NCBI RefSeq assembly: GCF_041435355.1
Contig: NZ_CP108443.1
Location: 434,001 to 498,000, forward strand
Length of the DNA stretch: 64,000 nucleotides
From: Streptomyces sp. NBC_01276
Lineage (GTDB): Bacteria > Actinomycetota > Actinomycetes > Streptomycetales > Streptomycetaceae
Reading direction: 5' to 3'
The translations under genes and the position numbers were made by a program. Every line of letters starts with the position of its first letter. Position 1 is the first letter of the stretch. Below, piece by piece: positions 27,411 through 35,665 of the stretch. The notes beneath the pieces are model-generated. The model saw only the letters and a program-made list of their open reading frames with translations. It was not told where the DNA came from and did no database searches.

Positions 27411-27800
27411 TCAGTGGCTGGTGGGTGCGTTCCAGTCGACCAGTTGGACGATGACGCCATTGGGGTCGCGGACCTGGAAGGCGCGCTCGCCCCACTCCTC
27501 GTCGGTCAGCGGCATGGTGATCTCGACGCCTTCGGAGCGCAGGCGCGTCAGCTCGCCTTCGAGGTCCTCGACGACGAAGGCGAGGATCAGACCAGCGGCG
27601 TGCTCGTCGCGCTGGTCTGCCGGGAGGCTGTCCAGCCCCCGCCGCAGGAAGATGACGTTCATGCCGGCGTCGTCGCGCGTCAGGGACGCGAAGCCGTCGG
27701 CGGCCATCTCCTCGCGGAACCCGAAGTGCTCGACGAGGAAGGTGCTGGAGGCGGGGACATCGTCGACGTTGAGCGACACGGCGCTAGAGGTGATCTTCAT
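27411..27800 (-). CDS. VOC-family protein, divergent from TetR regulator
   Basis: A 129-residue glyoxalase/bleomycin-resistance fold protein. The first module has AVSLNVDDVPASSTFLVEHF and GMNVIFLRRG; the second has LAFVVEDLEGELTRLRSEGV and QVRDPNGVIVQLVDW, where the conserved DPxGxxxxLxxW end is clear. AGGAG lies six bases before the ATG. It is divergently transcribed from the TetR gene at 27886, with a near-perfect palindrome between them, so it is very likely the repressor's target. Such pairs often give inducible resistance or detoxification; the ligand is unknown. Confidence 0.85.
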   Translation of the reverse strand: MKITSSAVSLNVDDVPASSTFLVEHFGFREEMAADGFASLTRDDAGMNVIFLRRGLDSLPADQRDEHAAGLILAFVVEDLEGELTRLRSEGVEITMPLTDEEWGERAFQVRDPNGVIVQLVDWNAPTSH

Positions 27801-27830
27801 GAAAGCTCCTCCGAGATCGTGAGCATTTTA

Positions 27831-27861
27831 TCTGTACGCCGTACAATGTACATCGTACAGA
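27831..27861. promoter_or_regulatory. 31-bp TetR operator between the VOC and tetR genes
   Basis: Outer arms TCTGTACG (27831-27838) and CGTACAGA (27854-27861) and inner arms GTACA (27841-27845) and TGTAC (27847-27851) are exactly symmetrical; only the two-base spacers and the centre base differ. It lies 30 bases upstream of the VOC start and 24 bases upstream of the tetR start, so one site can silence both. Confidence 0.8.
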
Positions 27862-27885
27862 GTTAGATCGCGAGAGGATTTCCCC

Positions 27886-28698
27886 GTGCCAACGGAACGA
27901 ACCAGCTCGGGCGACCCGGCCCGCACCCTGCAACTGCTGTGGCGTGACCCCTCCACCAACCGTCGCCGAGGACCGCGACGGGGGCTGAGCATCGACGCGG
28001 TGGTCGATGCCGCCACCGCCATCGCCGACGCCGAAGGCCTGGACGCGGTGACCATGCGCGGGGTGGCCAAGGAACTCGGCGTGGTGCCGATGACGCTGTA
28101 CACCTACGTCCCCAGCAAGGCGGAGCTACTCGACCTCATGCTCGACGCCGCCTACGCCCGCATGCCCCGCACCGGCACCGCCGGACAGCCCTGGCGCCAG
28201 CGCGTCACCGCTGTCGCCGAGGAGAACAAGGCCCTCTACGAACGCCACCCCTGGGCCGCGGCCGTCTCCACCGCCAGGCCTCCGCTGGGACCGGGGCAGA
28301 TGTCGAAGTACGAGCACGAACTGTCCGGGCTCGACGGCCTCGGCCTCAGCGACGTCGAGATGGACGACTGCCTGACCCACCTGCTCACCTTCGTGCAGGC
28401 ATGCGCCCGCGCCGACGCGGACGTCCGCGCCGTACGGCACGACAGCGCCCTGGACGACCAGCAATGGTGGGAGCTGAACGCCCCGCTCCTCGCCCGGGTC
28501 CTCGACGAGAACGCCTACCCCACCGCCGTCCGCGTCGGCGCAGCCGCAGGCGCAGCACACGGCAGCGCCTACGACCCCGCCCACGCCTACTCCTTCGGCC
28601 TGCAACGCGTCCTCGACTCCTTCGCCGCACTGATCGGCCGAAGCGCAGACGTGAAGACACCGACTTCACCGCACGGGCCCGACGTCACCGCCCCGTGA
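27886..28698 (+). CDS. TetR/AcrR-family repressor
   Basis: A 270-residue protein starts with GTG with GAGAGGA nine bases upstream. After a 30-residue basic leader (RRGPRRGLS) the DNA-binding domain spans ~36-82: DAVVDAATAIADAEGLDAVT, MRGVAKELGVVPMTLYTYVP and SKAELLDLMLDAAY. The long C-terminal helical domain (~95-250: WRQRVTAVAEENKALYERHP, LTHLLTFVQACARADADV) is of the TetR_C_1 type found with TetR-class efflux regulators. It should bind the palindrome at 27831-27861 and release it on ligand binding, controlling itself and the VOC gene. Confidence 0.9.
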   Translation: MPTERTSSGDPARTLQLLWRDPSTNRRRGPRRGLSIDAVVDAATAIADAEGLDAVTMRGVAKELGVVPMTLYTYVPSKAELLDLMLDAAYARMPRTGTAGQPWRQRVTAVAEENKALYERHPWAAAVSTARPPLGPGQMSKYEHELSGLDGLGLSDVEMDDCLTHLLTFVQACARADADVRAVRHDSALDDQQWWELNAPLLARVLDENAYPTAVRVGAAAGAAHGSAYDPAHAYSFGLQRVLDSFAALIGRSADVKTPTSPHGPDVTAP

Positions 28699-28880
28699 GC
28701 CGGAGCACCCGTCGCCGATGCACCGGCAGGCGAACTCGGTGAGGAGTCCCGTGACCCTCGAACTGACCGGCACCCGGTACCCGTGGCGCAGGCCAGAACG
28801 GCGTGCTGTCGGTCGCGATGGCCGATCTTGGCCGAAGGCGGACCCTGTTCCCCGGTGGACGCCTGCGCCATAGTCGGGCC

Positions 28881-29651
28881 ATGACGTACGACATCCCCGC
28901 CCACGAACGCGCTCTGGCCTTTGACCGGGCCGCCGACGCGTACGCCGCGTACCGGCCGCAGTACCCTGCGGCCGTCTTCGAGACCGTGGAGGAGTTCAGC
29001 GGGCGGCGTCTTGCCGGGGCCCGGGTGGCCGATGTGGGCACCGGGACGGGGATCGCCGCCCGGGAACTGCGCGAGCGCGGGGCCCGGGTGGTGGGCGTCG
29101 AGCCGGGCGCCGGGATGGCGGCGCAGTTCCGTCGCGAGCTGCCGGGGATCCCGCTCGTGCGCGGGGACGGCAACCGGCTGCCGCTGGCCGACGGCTCGCT
29201 CGACCTCGTCTCGTACGCCCAGTCCTGGCACTGGACCGACCCCGTACGCGCCGTCCCGTCCGCCCTGCGGGTCCTGCGCCCCGGGGGCGCTCTCGCGCTG
29301 TGGTGGAACGACCCGGACCTGTCCGTGCCTTGGGTGGCGGAGCAGGCGGCCAGGATCGAGCAGTGGCTGGGGCCCGGCTTCTACGTCTCCAACGTGGAAA
29401 CACCGGCCGGGCTCTGCTGGAAGACCCGCACACTGCACTGGTCGCGCCGGGTCTCCGTCGATGTCCACCTAGCGAAGCTGGCCACCCATTCAGCCTTCAT
29501 CCTGCTCGGCGGGCGCAGGGCCTCGGCCTTCCTCGCGGCTGAGCAGAAGCACCTCGCGGGGCACTTCCCCGACGGCGAGCTGGACGAGCCGTACGCGACC
29601 TCGGTGGCGGTGGCCCTACGCCCCGCCCAGGGTCCGCCCGTGTCCGGATGA
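28881..29651 (+). CDS. Class I SAM-dependent methyltransferase
   Basis: A 256-residue cytoplasmic enzyme. It starts MTYDIPAHERALAFDRAADA and has motif I VADVGTGTGIAARELRERGA (~53-72), the acidic end of strand 2 in VVGVEPGAGM, motif II RGDGNRLPLADGSLDLVSYA (~94-113) with the downstream WHWTDP typical of UbiE/type-11 methyltransferases, and LRPGGALALWW. No ribosome binding site is visible near the ATG, so the mRNA may be leaderless or the start slightly different. The final ~60 residues are more divergent. The substrate is unknown; it follows the tetR gene by 182 bases but need not be part of that regulon. Confidence 0.85.
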   Translation: MTYDIPAHERALAFDRAADAYAAYRPQYPAAVFETVEEFSGRRLAGARVADVGTGTGIAARELRERGARVVGVEPGAGMAAQFRRELPGIPLVRGDGNRLPLADGSLDLVSYAQSWHWTDPVRAVPSALRVLRPGGALALWWNDPDLSVPWVAEQAARIEQWLGPGFYVSNVETPAGLCWKTRTLHWSRRVSVDVHLAKLATHSAFILLGGRRASAFLAAEQKHLAGHFPDGELDEPYATSVAVALRPAQGPPVSG

Positions 29652-29993
29652 GGGGTGTGGTCCCGTGGTGGAACCGGGAACACACCCTGCCGGGGTGACG
29701 TCGATACCGCGGCGTCAGGCCCCGTCGCCCCCTATTCCGATTCCGAGATGGTGCCGGTGTCGTCCGACTCCGCAGGGGCGGGCGCGTCCTGGGGCGGCCC
29801 GTCGTTGGTGGTGGAGAGCGCCTGGTGGTGCGTCATCTCCTGAAACCCGTACGGCAACGCCCGGCGCCGCCCGGCGGCCTGGGTCGCACCGCTCGGCGGG
29901 GGACCTCGGGCCGGCGCGGGGGAGACGGCTGGGAAGACGGCCGGCCTGGCGGCCCTCGGCTCCCGCCCCCTGCGGCCGGGCCGGAAGCCGATC
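29652..29993. other. Intergenic; contains a 34-codon acidic minus-strand frame
   Basis: On the minus strand 29732-29836 reads MTHHQALSTTNDGPPQDAPA then PAESDDTGTISESE and stops, preceded in frame by LPYGFQE and with GGAG touching the ATG. Its very acidic Ser/Glu/Asp tail resembles C-termini of some short actinobacterial peptide precursors. It is not called as a gene. Nothing else seen. Confidence 0.3.
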
Positions 29994-30518
29994 TCAGTGT
30001 GTCGGGCGCTTCGGGGGGCTGGCCACCCCGGTCTCCCGGCCGCTGAGCGCGGCGTCCAGAGTCTCCTGGGCCGTACGCATCGCCTCGGCGTACTTGGGCT
30101 CGGACATCCGCTGCCAGGCAAGGTCCGGTGCGACGTGCTCGACGTGGCTCATCACCCACCAGATGTTGTCGAACGGGTCCCGCACCCTGCCGCCGCGATC
30201 CCCCCACGCGCTGTCGGCAGCCTCGGTGATCACCTGTGCCCCGTGCGCAACAGCGGCAGCCATGGCGGCATCTGCGTCCGGGACGTAGACCCGCAACAGC
30301 GAGGGCATCGGCGGCCAGTCGGGCCGCCGGTCGAAGGCCAGGACCACCGTGTCGCCGACTCGGATCTCGCCGTGGCCGATGGTGCCGTCCTGTACCGCTA
30401 CCCGTGCGATCTCCTCGCCGCCGAACGCGACGGTGATGAAGTCGAGCAGTGCGCCGGTGTCATCGGTGACCACCCACGGCGCGACGCTCGTGTAGCCCTC
30501 GGGTGCAGTGTGACTCAT
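29994..30518 (-). CDS. VOC-family (PhnB-like) protein
   Basis: A 174-residue protein starts MSHTAPEGYTSVAPWVVTDD, with GAGGGG about ten bases before the ATG. It shows the PhnB/3-demethylubiquinone-methyltransferase-like VOC arrangement: ALLDFITVAFGGEEIARVAV, GHGEIRVGDTVVLAFDRRPD, LRVYVPDADAAMAAAVAHGA and WGDRGGRVRDPFDNIWWVMS. The DPFGNxW-type motif is DPFDNIW. The C-terminal ~45 residues are an extra helical tail. The function of such proteins in actinomycetes is mostly unknown. It stands alone. Confidence 0.85.
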   Translation of the reverse strand: MSHTAPEGYTSVAPWVVTDDTGALLDFITVAFGGEEIARVAVQDGTIGHGEIRVGDTVVLAFDRRPDWPPMPSLLRVYVPDADAAMAAAVAHGAQVITEAADSAWGDRGGRVRDPFDNIWWVMSHVEHVAPDLAWQRMSEPKYAEAMRTAQETLDAALSGRETGVASPPKRPTH

Positions 30519-30737
30519 CGACGTCGTCCCCTCGTTGGTGTCTCTCCTTGATGTGACGACATTAGCGATCATCTGGGACAGATCCGGTCCTAGATGAGGC
30601 GCGAATCAGCGCCCCGTCGTCACCGCCAGACGGCTTGAACAGGACGGATCCGCGATAGACCGCTCGCCCCGGCCCCGGCCAGTACTCCGGCGGTTCCCGC
30701 TGCCGGCGCAGCCCGCCCTACCGGCAAGTGGCATGCC

Positions 30738-30960
30738 TCACCGGCCCACCGCAGCTGATGGCAGTCGCTGCGCGACCTTGTCCGCGAGCGCCTCGAACTC
30801 CGCGCGCAGGAAGGGCTCGGCGAATCCGGCAAGGCCCTTGAACCGCAGCGAAGCGGTGTAGCTCAAGCGGGTGGCCAGCGCCGACTGCGACTCGAAACGC
30901 ATGTCGTCAGTCGCGGTCACGGTCTTGTTCACTCCGATGAACACCAGCTGTTGCGGTCCG
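30738..30960 (-). pseudogene. SRPBCC (polyketide-cyclase-like) protein, C-terminal half
   Basis: The minus strand reads PQQLVFIGVNKTVTATDDMR, FESQSALATRLSYTASLRFK and GLAGFAEPFLRAEFEALADK, ending PSAAVGR. This is the last two strands and long C-terminal helix of an SRPBCC/START-like fold, in which NKTVTATD is typical. The first half and start codon are missing; upstream sequence is the regulatory region of the ABC transporter. Confidence 0.7.
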
Positions 30961-30986
30961 CCGGCCTGATCGTCTCCCACACCCAC

Positions 30987-31115
30987 ATGACCCTGAACCG
31001 CCTGGGTATATTCGTGCACGATGAATATATTTTGGCGGAGGCGGCCGCCCGGCTCCGTGCCGCGCAGCCGGAAGCGGCCGTGCGGGCGAACGTGAGCGAA
31101 GGCGACCGGACATGA
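30987..31115 (+). CDS. Possible 42-codon ORF coupled to the ABC transporter
   Basis: ATG 30987 opens a frame (MTLNRLGIFVHDEYILAEAA) whose TGA at 31113-31115 overlaps the ATPase start in ATGA. The overlap suggests translational coupling, but there is no good ribosome binding site and the AT-rich dyad at 31007-31029 lies inside it, so it may be leader sequence only. Confidence 0.25.
   Translation: MTLNRLGIFVHDEYILAEAAARLRAAQPEAAVRANVSEGDRT
31007..31029. promoter_or_regulatory. AT-rich dyad upstream of the ABC transporter
   Basis: Arms TATATTC (31007-31013) and GAATATA (31023-31029) flank CGTGCACG (31013-31020). Seven exact base pairs of A/T-rich symmetry in a >70% GC region, about 80 bases before the ATPase start, suggest an operator, possibly overlapping a -10 element. 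No regulator gene is adjacent. Confidence 0.5.
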
Positions 31116-31831
31116 GTGAAGAGGCGGACACCGTCCCGGCGACCGTGCTGCGGGCCACCGGCATCCACATCGCCTACGGTGACGAGGCCGTGCTCGACGG
31201 CGTGGACCTGGACCTGCGAGCGGGCCACTGCCTGGCCCTCGCCGGCGCCAACGGCTCCGGCAAGTCGACGCTGCTGCGGGTCTGCGTCGGCCGGCAACAA
31301 GCCGACGAAGGGGAGGTGTTCTTCGCCGACCGGCCACCGCGCGAGGCGGACGCCGCCTTCCGGCGCGACGTCGCGCTGCTGCTCGACGGGGCCGAGTGCT
31401 TTCCCGACCTGACGGTCGGTGAGCACATCCGCATGGTCGCCACCGCGCACGGCATGGGCGAGGACGCCGGGTCCGCCACGGAGCGGGTGCTGGCGGAACT
31501 CGGACTGGACCACCGGACCGACGCGTTCCCCGACGCGTTGTCAGCGGGACAGCGCCAGATGCTTCTGCTCGCCGCGGTCCTGGTGCGTCCGGCCCGTCTG
31601 ATCGTCGTGGACGAGCCCGAACAGAGACTGGACACCGGTGCCCGGCGCCGACTCGCCACCGCACTGCGGGCGGCGAAAGCGGCCGGCACGGCGGTCCTGC
31701 TGGCGTCGCACGACCGGGCGACCGTGGAGGAGGCCGCCGACCGGGTCCTGCTCCTGGACCGGGGACGCGTCGCGGCCCTCGGCACGCCCGCCGAAGTGAC
31801 CGGTGCGGCGGTGGCTTCGCCATGGCGGTGA
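31112..31831 (+). CDS. ABC transporter ATP-binding protein
   Basis: A 239-residue nucleotide-binding protein. Walker A is GANGSGKST (45-53), the signature is LSAGQ (143-147), and Walker B is LIVVDEPE (163-170). The Q-loop region is replaced by VALLLDGAECFPDLTVGEHI, common in exporter-type ATPases. GAAGG lies about ten bases before the ATG. Its last four codons overlap the start of the permease gene, so the two are translated together and form one transporter, probably an exporter because there is no binding protein. The transported substance is unknown. Confidence 0.9.
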   Translation: MSEEADTVPATVLRATGIHIAYGDEAVLDGVDLDLRAGHCLALAGANGSGKSTLLRVCVGRQQADEGEVFFADRPPREADAAFRRDVALLLDGAECFPDLTVGEHIRMVATAHGMGEDAGSATERVLAELGLDHRTDAFPDALSAGQRQMLLLAAVLVRPARLIVVDEPEQRLDTGARRRLATALRAAKAAGTAVLLASHDRATVEEAADRVLLLDRGRVAALGTPAEVTGAAVASPWR

Positions 31832-33465
31832 CCACCGGCCTCGCGAGGGACGAGGAGAAGGCCACCGCCGACGCCATGGCACAGGTGGCGCGTGCCCGGC
31901 GGGCACGCGGTTCGGGACGCCCGCGTTTCGACGACGTGTGGTCGTGGGCGTGCGTCGCCGTCTCGGCCGTCGTGGTGCTCGCCGGTCTGGTACGGACCGC
32001 CCCCGCCATCGGCCACGCCCTCGACACCCCCGGAGGCGCCGCCACCCGCGCCGTCCTGGTCGCCTCGGGTCTGCTGCTGTGGGCGGGCCAACTGGCCACG
32101 TGCGTACGGCTGGGCCCGGTACTGCTGGGCACGGCCGAGATCACCTGGCTGCTGCCGCTGCCCGGCGACCGGGGACGGCTGCTGCGCCCCCGCCTGGCCC
32201 GCGCCGTGGTCGTCGCCACCGTCGTGGGTCTGCTCACCGGCACCCTGACGGCCGCCCTCGCGCTGCTGCTCGAAGGCCGCCCGCGGTTCACCGCACTGCC
32301 CGTGGCCCTCGGCGCGCATCTGGCCCTTGCCTGGCTCGCGGTGGCCGTGGGGACGCTGATCGAGGTACGGCCGGCCCTGGCCGGGCGGGCCCGCGCCCTC
32401 GGCACCTGTTCGGCCGCCGTCGGCTGCGCGATCCTCTTCATCGGTCCGGCCGTTCCCGCCGCCACCCCCCTGGCCGCCCTCTGCGGGCCCGGGGGCTGGG
32501 CGGCCTGGGCGACGGCCGGCGCGGCCCAAGGGGACGTGCTCGCCTGGTCGGTGGCGCTCGGTGCCCTCCTGCTCTGCGCGGCCGTCGCGCTGCGGGCGGC
32601 CTTCGGAGCGGCCGCGGCCATCCCGACGGCCGAGTTGCTCCTGCGCAGCCGCACCAGCCGCCAGGCAGCCCAGGGCGCGACCCTGCTGGACCTGCGCGCG
32701 CTGACGCTCGTCCTGCAGTCCGCCGGACGGCGACGGGGCCGCCTGCGCATGCCGCGGTCGCGGTGGGCGGTGATCGTGTGGCGGGACGCCGTCGTCCTCC
32801 TGCGCCACCCCGGGCGGCTGATCGCGTCCCTCGCGGCCCTGGGCGCCGGCGCCACCGCGACCCACCTGCTCGCCCGGTGGCTCACCGAAAGCCCCCACGG
32901 CCCGGTCGGGCCGCTCCGGTCCACGGCGATGGGCCTGATCCTGGTCGTGCCCCTCTACCTGGCGGCGGTCGCCCTCGCCGAGCCCGCCTACCAGGACACC
33001 GACCGGCCACAGCGCGCCCTCCTGCTTCCCTTCCCGCCCGGCGTGCTCGCGGTCGGACACCTGGCGGTACCCGTGCTCCTGCTGTGGGCGGCGGCCGCGG
33101 CGACCTGGTCGGTCGCCCAACTCCCGGGCATGCCCACCGATGACCTCGCCGCCTACGCGACGGCCCTGCTCCTGGCGGGACCGTCGCTCGTGGGCAGCAC
33201 ACTGGTCGGCGCCTATCGGGGCGCGCCCCGCTACGACCTGCTGGCCCTGTCCCTCGACTGGTACGCCGCGGTGCCCTTCGTCCTGTGGCGGCTCGCCCCG
33301 GCCCTGGCGGCCGGCTTCGTGATCGCCCCGTGGCTGTGGCACACGGTGTCCGCCGCGCCCGGCGCCTCGGACGGCTCCGCGATCCTGTGGCTCGCCGCCC
33401 GCTCGGCCGCGGTACTCGCCTGGTCGGCCCACCGCGTCAGCCGCCAGGCGCGCGACCTGTCCTGA
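31822..33465 (+). CDS. ABC transporter permease, DUF6297-like
   Basis: A 547-residue membrane protein overlaps the ATPase gene by ten bases. After a ~45-residue cytoplasmic leader there are about ten to twelve hydrophobic segments, for example VWSWACVAVSAVVVLAGLVR (~46-65), AVLVASGLLLWAGQLATCVR, AVVVATVVGLLTGTLTAALA, MGLILVVPLYLAAVALAEPA and AVPVLLLWAAAAATW. The layout fits the large DUF6297-type permeases that pair with a single ATPase in actinobacteria. Coding bias on this strand is so strong that the opposite strand also reads open for long distances, but those frames lack domain content. Confidence 0.8.
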   Translation: MAVTTGLARDEEKATADAMAQVARARRARGSGRPRFDDVWSWACVAVSAVVVLAGLVRTAPAIGHALDTPGGAATRAVLVASGLLLWAGQLATCVRLGPVLLGTAEITWLLPLPGDRGRLLRPRLARAVVVATVVGLLTGTLTAALALLLEGRPRFTALPVALGAHLALAWLAVAVGTLIEVRPALAGRARALGTCSAAVGCAILFIGPAVPAATPLAALCGPGGWAAWATAGAAQGDVLAWSVALGALLLCAAVALRAAFGAAAAIPTAELLLRSRTSRQAAQGATLLDLRALTLVLQSAGRRRGRLRMPRSRWAVIVWRDAVVLLRHPGRLIASLAALGAGATATHLLARWLTESPHGPVGPLRSTAMGLILVVPLYLAAVALAEPAYQDTDRPQRALLLPFPPGVLAVGHLAVPVLLLWAAAAATWSVAQLPGMPTDDLAAYATALLLAGPSLVGSTLVGAYRGAPRYDLLALSLDWYAAVPFVLWRLAPALAAGFVIAPWLWHTVSAAPGASDGSAILWLAARSAAVLAWSAHRVSRQARDLS

Positions 33466-33793
33466 ACGGCCCCGAACCGGTGCGTCACCGCTCCCGGACC
33501 ACCTCACGGCATACGCGGTCAGAGTGCCGGGGAGACCTCGGCGGAACGCAGACGCCGACTGCCGGACCAGACCTGACAGGCGGACGGGATCGACCGGGAA
33601 CGTTTGCCGGGCCGGGTGGTCAGGGCGTTGCCGGTAGTGGTCTGCCGCCCCAGCGCGCCGGTACCTGCTTCAGGCCGTCTCGTGTGCTGGTCGGCTGCCG
33701 GCGGAACCGGGCGGCCCTGCCGCCCCACTGGACGCGTTGGCAGCCGTCGTCGTACCGAGAGGTTCGCTTGGTGGTCGATCCGGGCGGCGCCGC
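33466..33793. other. No gene seen
   Basis: Degenerate sequence between the permease gene and a decayed ATPase; no clear terminator. Confidence 0.4.
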
Positions 33794-34100
33794 CGGGTCG
33801 CCGCAGCCACGGTCCTCGCCATGGAGCCGGAGATCCTCGTCCCCGACGAGTCGTCCTCCAACCCGGACCCGGCCTCGCGCCGCGAGCTCGTCAACATCCT
33901 GCGCTCCCTGGACGTCACTGTCCTGATGGTCACCCACGACGAGCCGTACGCCCTGGAGCTCTGTCCGCGCTCTGTCGTCCTCAGCGAGGGCGCCATCGCC
34001 CGCCGACGGGCCGACGGGCGGGATCGTCGCCGACGAGGAGCTCAAGGCCCAGCATCGCCTGGAACTTCCGTTCGGCTTCGTGCCGAGCTCTGCCGCCTGA
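33794..34100 (+). pseudogene. CbiO/ECF-type ABC ATPase, C-terminal fragment
   Basis: Reads RVAAATVLAMEPEILVPDES, SSNPDPASRRELVNILRSLD, VTVLMVTHDEPYALELCPRS and VVLSEG, then after a frameshift near 34010 PTGGIVADEELKAQHRLELP and FGFVPSSAA stop. Walker B normally reads LVLDEPSSNLDP; here it is LVPDESSSNPDP, three damaging substitutions. Walker A and the signature are lost. It derives from a cobalt/nickel or energy-coupling-factor transporter ATPase. Confidence 0.75.
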
Positions 34101-34244
34101 AATTGGTCCGACCGGCTGGATGTGCCGGTGGTTCGTGCAGGTGTGCTCCGTGCGGCGGCGGAGTCGAGGCTATGAAGGGAATCGAACGGAATCGGATGGA
34201 AGTTCATCATCCGGTCATTCCCGAACATCAACCTCAGGAGTCGC

Positions 34245-34745
34245 ATGATGCGCCCCATCAGAGCGGCCTGCCTCGGCACGGCCACGCTGGTCACCCTCCT
34301 CGCCTGCACCCCCGTCGCGGCCGCCGCGACGGACACCGGTTCCGCCCAGGCCGGGGACAAGGCCCGGACCATCACACTCCTGGCCGAGGTGCAGCAACTG
34401 ACCCGCTTCCCCGTCACCCCTGGCAGCGTCTCGCAGGGCGATCAGGTCGTGATCCGCTCGGACCTCTTCGACGAGGCGCACAACAAGGTCGGCGAGACCC
34501 ACGGCACCTGCACCACCACCCGGGGCGGCGCCGATGAAGCAGAGCAGTGCGTCGTGACCTACACCCTCCCGGGCGGCCAGCTCACCGTGCAGGGAATGTA
34601 CTTCAACTACCTCGACCAGGGCCCCTTCGACAACGCGATCACCGGCGGCACCGGGGAGTACAAGAAGGCCCGCGGCTCGGTCCACTCCGACACGATCGCC
34701 ACGAACCCCAAGGTCGTGAGGCGCTTCACGATCCACCTCGTCTGA
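34245..34745 (+). CDS. Secreted allene-oxide-cyclase-barrel-like protein
   Basis: A 166-residue protein starts with ATG 34245 (a second ATG follows directly) with AGGAG five bases upstream. A signal peptide ([20 protein letters not shown]) ends near AAAATD; LLAC could also act as a weak lipobox. The mature domain carries [40 protein letters not shown] and [20 protein letters not shown], the pattern of the AOC/dirigent-like beta-barrel found in secreted Streptomyces proteins. GGTGEYxxARG is the most characteristic piece. These may act as non-catalytic or isomerase-like barrels on phenolics; the role here is unknown. Confidence 0.8.
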   Translation: MMRPIRAACLGTATLVTLLACTPVAAAATDTGSAQAGDKARTITLLAEVQQLTRFPVTPGSVSQGDQVVIRSDLFDEAHNKVGETHGTCTTTRGGADEAEQCVVTYTLPGGQLTVQGMYFNYLDQGPFDNAITGGTGEYKKARGSVHSDTIATNPKVVRRFTIHLV

Positions 34746-34860
34746 CGGACCCCGACGTCCACCTGACCTCGGAATCCGGCCTTCTCCGCTCGCGCTGCAC
34801 CATTGGAGACGGTCGTACGAAAGGAAATGTGGGTCAAGGGGACGTCCAGGGCGGCTCACC

Positions 34861-35094
34861 CTTCAGATCGTCAAACGCACCGACGACATGAGCGGGTTCG
34901 TGGTGCTTGCACGCAGGTGGGTGGTGGAGAGGACACTGAGCCGGCTGATGCGCTCGCGGCGCTTTGCCCGGGACTACGGGACCCGGCCCGAAAGCAGCGA
35001 AGCCGCCGTCCTGTGGTCGATGACCATGCTCATGGGACGCCGCCTCGCCCGCCACCGGAGCCGAAACGTCACCCGGCAGCCCGCCTCGGCGTGA
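34861..35094 (+). pseudogene. IS5-family transposase C-terminal fragment
   Basis: Reads [40 protein letters not shown] and [20 protein letters not shown], the conserved C-terminal block with the final catalytic Glu (VVER). The N-terminal two thirds are absent. Confidence 0.8.
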
Positions 35095-35100
35095 ACGCTC

Positions 35101-35366
35101 CGGGACGCTCCTCGGCCGGCCAGCCCCGCTCCACCAGCCGCTTCACCTTCGACCGCACCCCCGCGACCTTCGCCGGCACCGACTCCAGGCCCAGCCGTCC
35201 GGCCAGCTCCCGCGCCCGCAGCCCGGACCCGCCGGCCTCCGACTCCGGCCCGGACAGGGCCCCGGCCGGCTCCGACCGGGATTTCGTGGACGTGCGGGAG
35301 ACGGGCCAGACGGGCCGACGTGAGTCCGCCGAGTCCCGCGCCGATGACCACGACAGGGTTGCGCAC
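35101..35366 (-). pseudogene. FAD-dependent monooxygenase 5' end fused to an unrelated fragment
   Basis: A GTG start with AAGGAG five bases upstream reads MRNPVVVIGAGLGGLT, the Rossmann GxGxxG start of TetX-like FAD monooxygenases. After about 16 codons the homology ends. In a neighbouring frame the rest reads LRARELAGRLGLESVPAKVA and GVRSKVKRLVERGWPAEERP, a winged-helix-like tail often seen next to Streptomyces transposases. The enzyme gene was truncated by rearrangement. Confidence 0.6.
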
Positions 35367-35439
35367 GAGGGCTCCTTGGTGTCAGGGGCGCCCGACCTTC
35401 GGCAGCCGTGTCTGAAAGGTCCCGGCACCTGCCGGCAAG

Positions 35440-35640
35440 CCACTGACATTGATGCTGGTACTCAGGTTCCGGCGGTCGTGGCCCAGCCACTGACTGACGC
35501 CCTGCTGGGCTGTCTTCCCGCTGTTCTGCCCGGCCGCCGGAACCTGTTCTCATGGCTCCGGCCGGGCGGAACATGACCTGATAGGAGCTTGGCCAGAAGC
35601 CCCCTCAATGTCCTGTCTGCGCCACCCGGCCGGCGCCCAC
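35440..35640 (+). ncRNA. Candidate IS110 bridge RNA in the left end
   Basis: Perfect 13-bp arms CAGGTTCCGGCGG (35463-35475) and CCGCCGGAACCTG (35534-35546) close a domain holding an inner hairpin GCCCAGC (35481-35487)/GCTGGGC (35504-35510). CCCGGCCG near 35529 and CGGCCGGG near 35557 offer an alternative fold. IS110-group elements encode a bridge RNA in the non-coding left end that pairs with donor and target DNA; position and structure fit, but loop assignment was not attempted. The limits are approximate. Confidence 0.45.
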
Positions 35641-35665
35641 CTCCGGTAGGGAAGGCACCATCAGC

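Noticed and set aside
31174..33507. A 777-codon open frame antisense to the ABC transporter
   Set aside because: Composition is a mirror of the permease codon usage; the plus strand has Walker motifs and membrane segments.
34245..34745. Lipoprotein assignment for the barrel protein
   Set aside because: LLAC could be a lipobox, but the signal peptide continues to an ordinary AxA-type cleavage region; left as secreted with anchoring uncertain.
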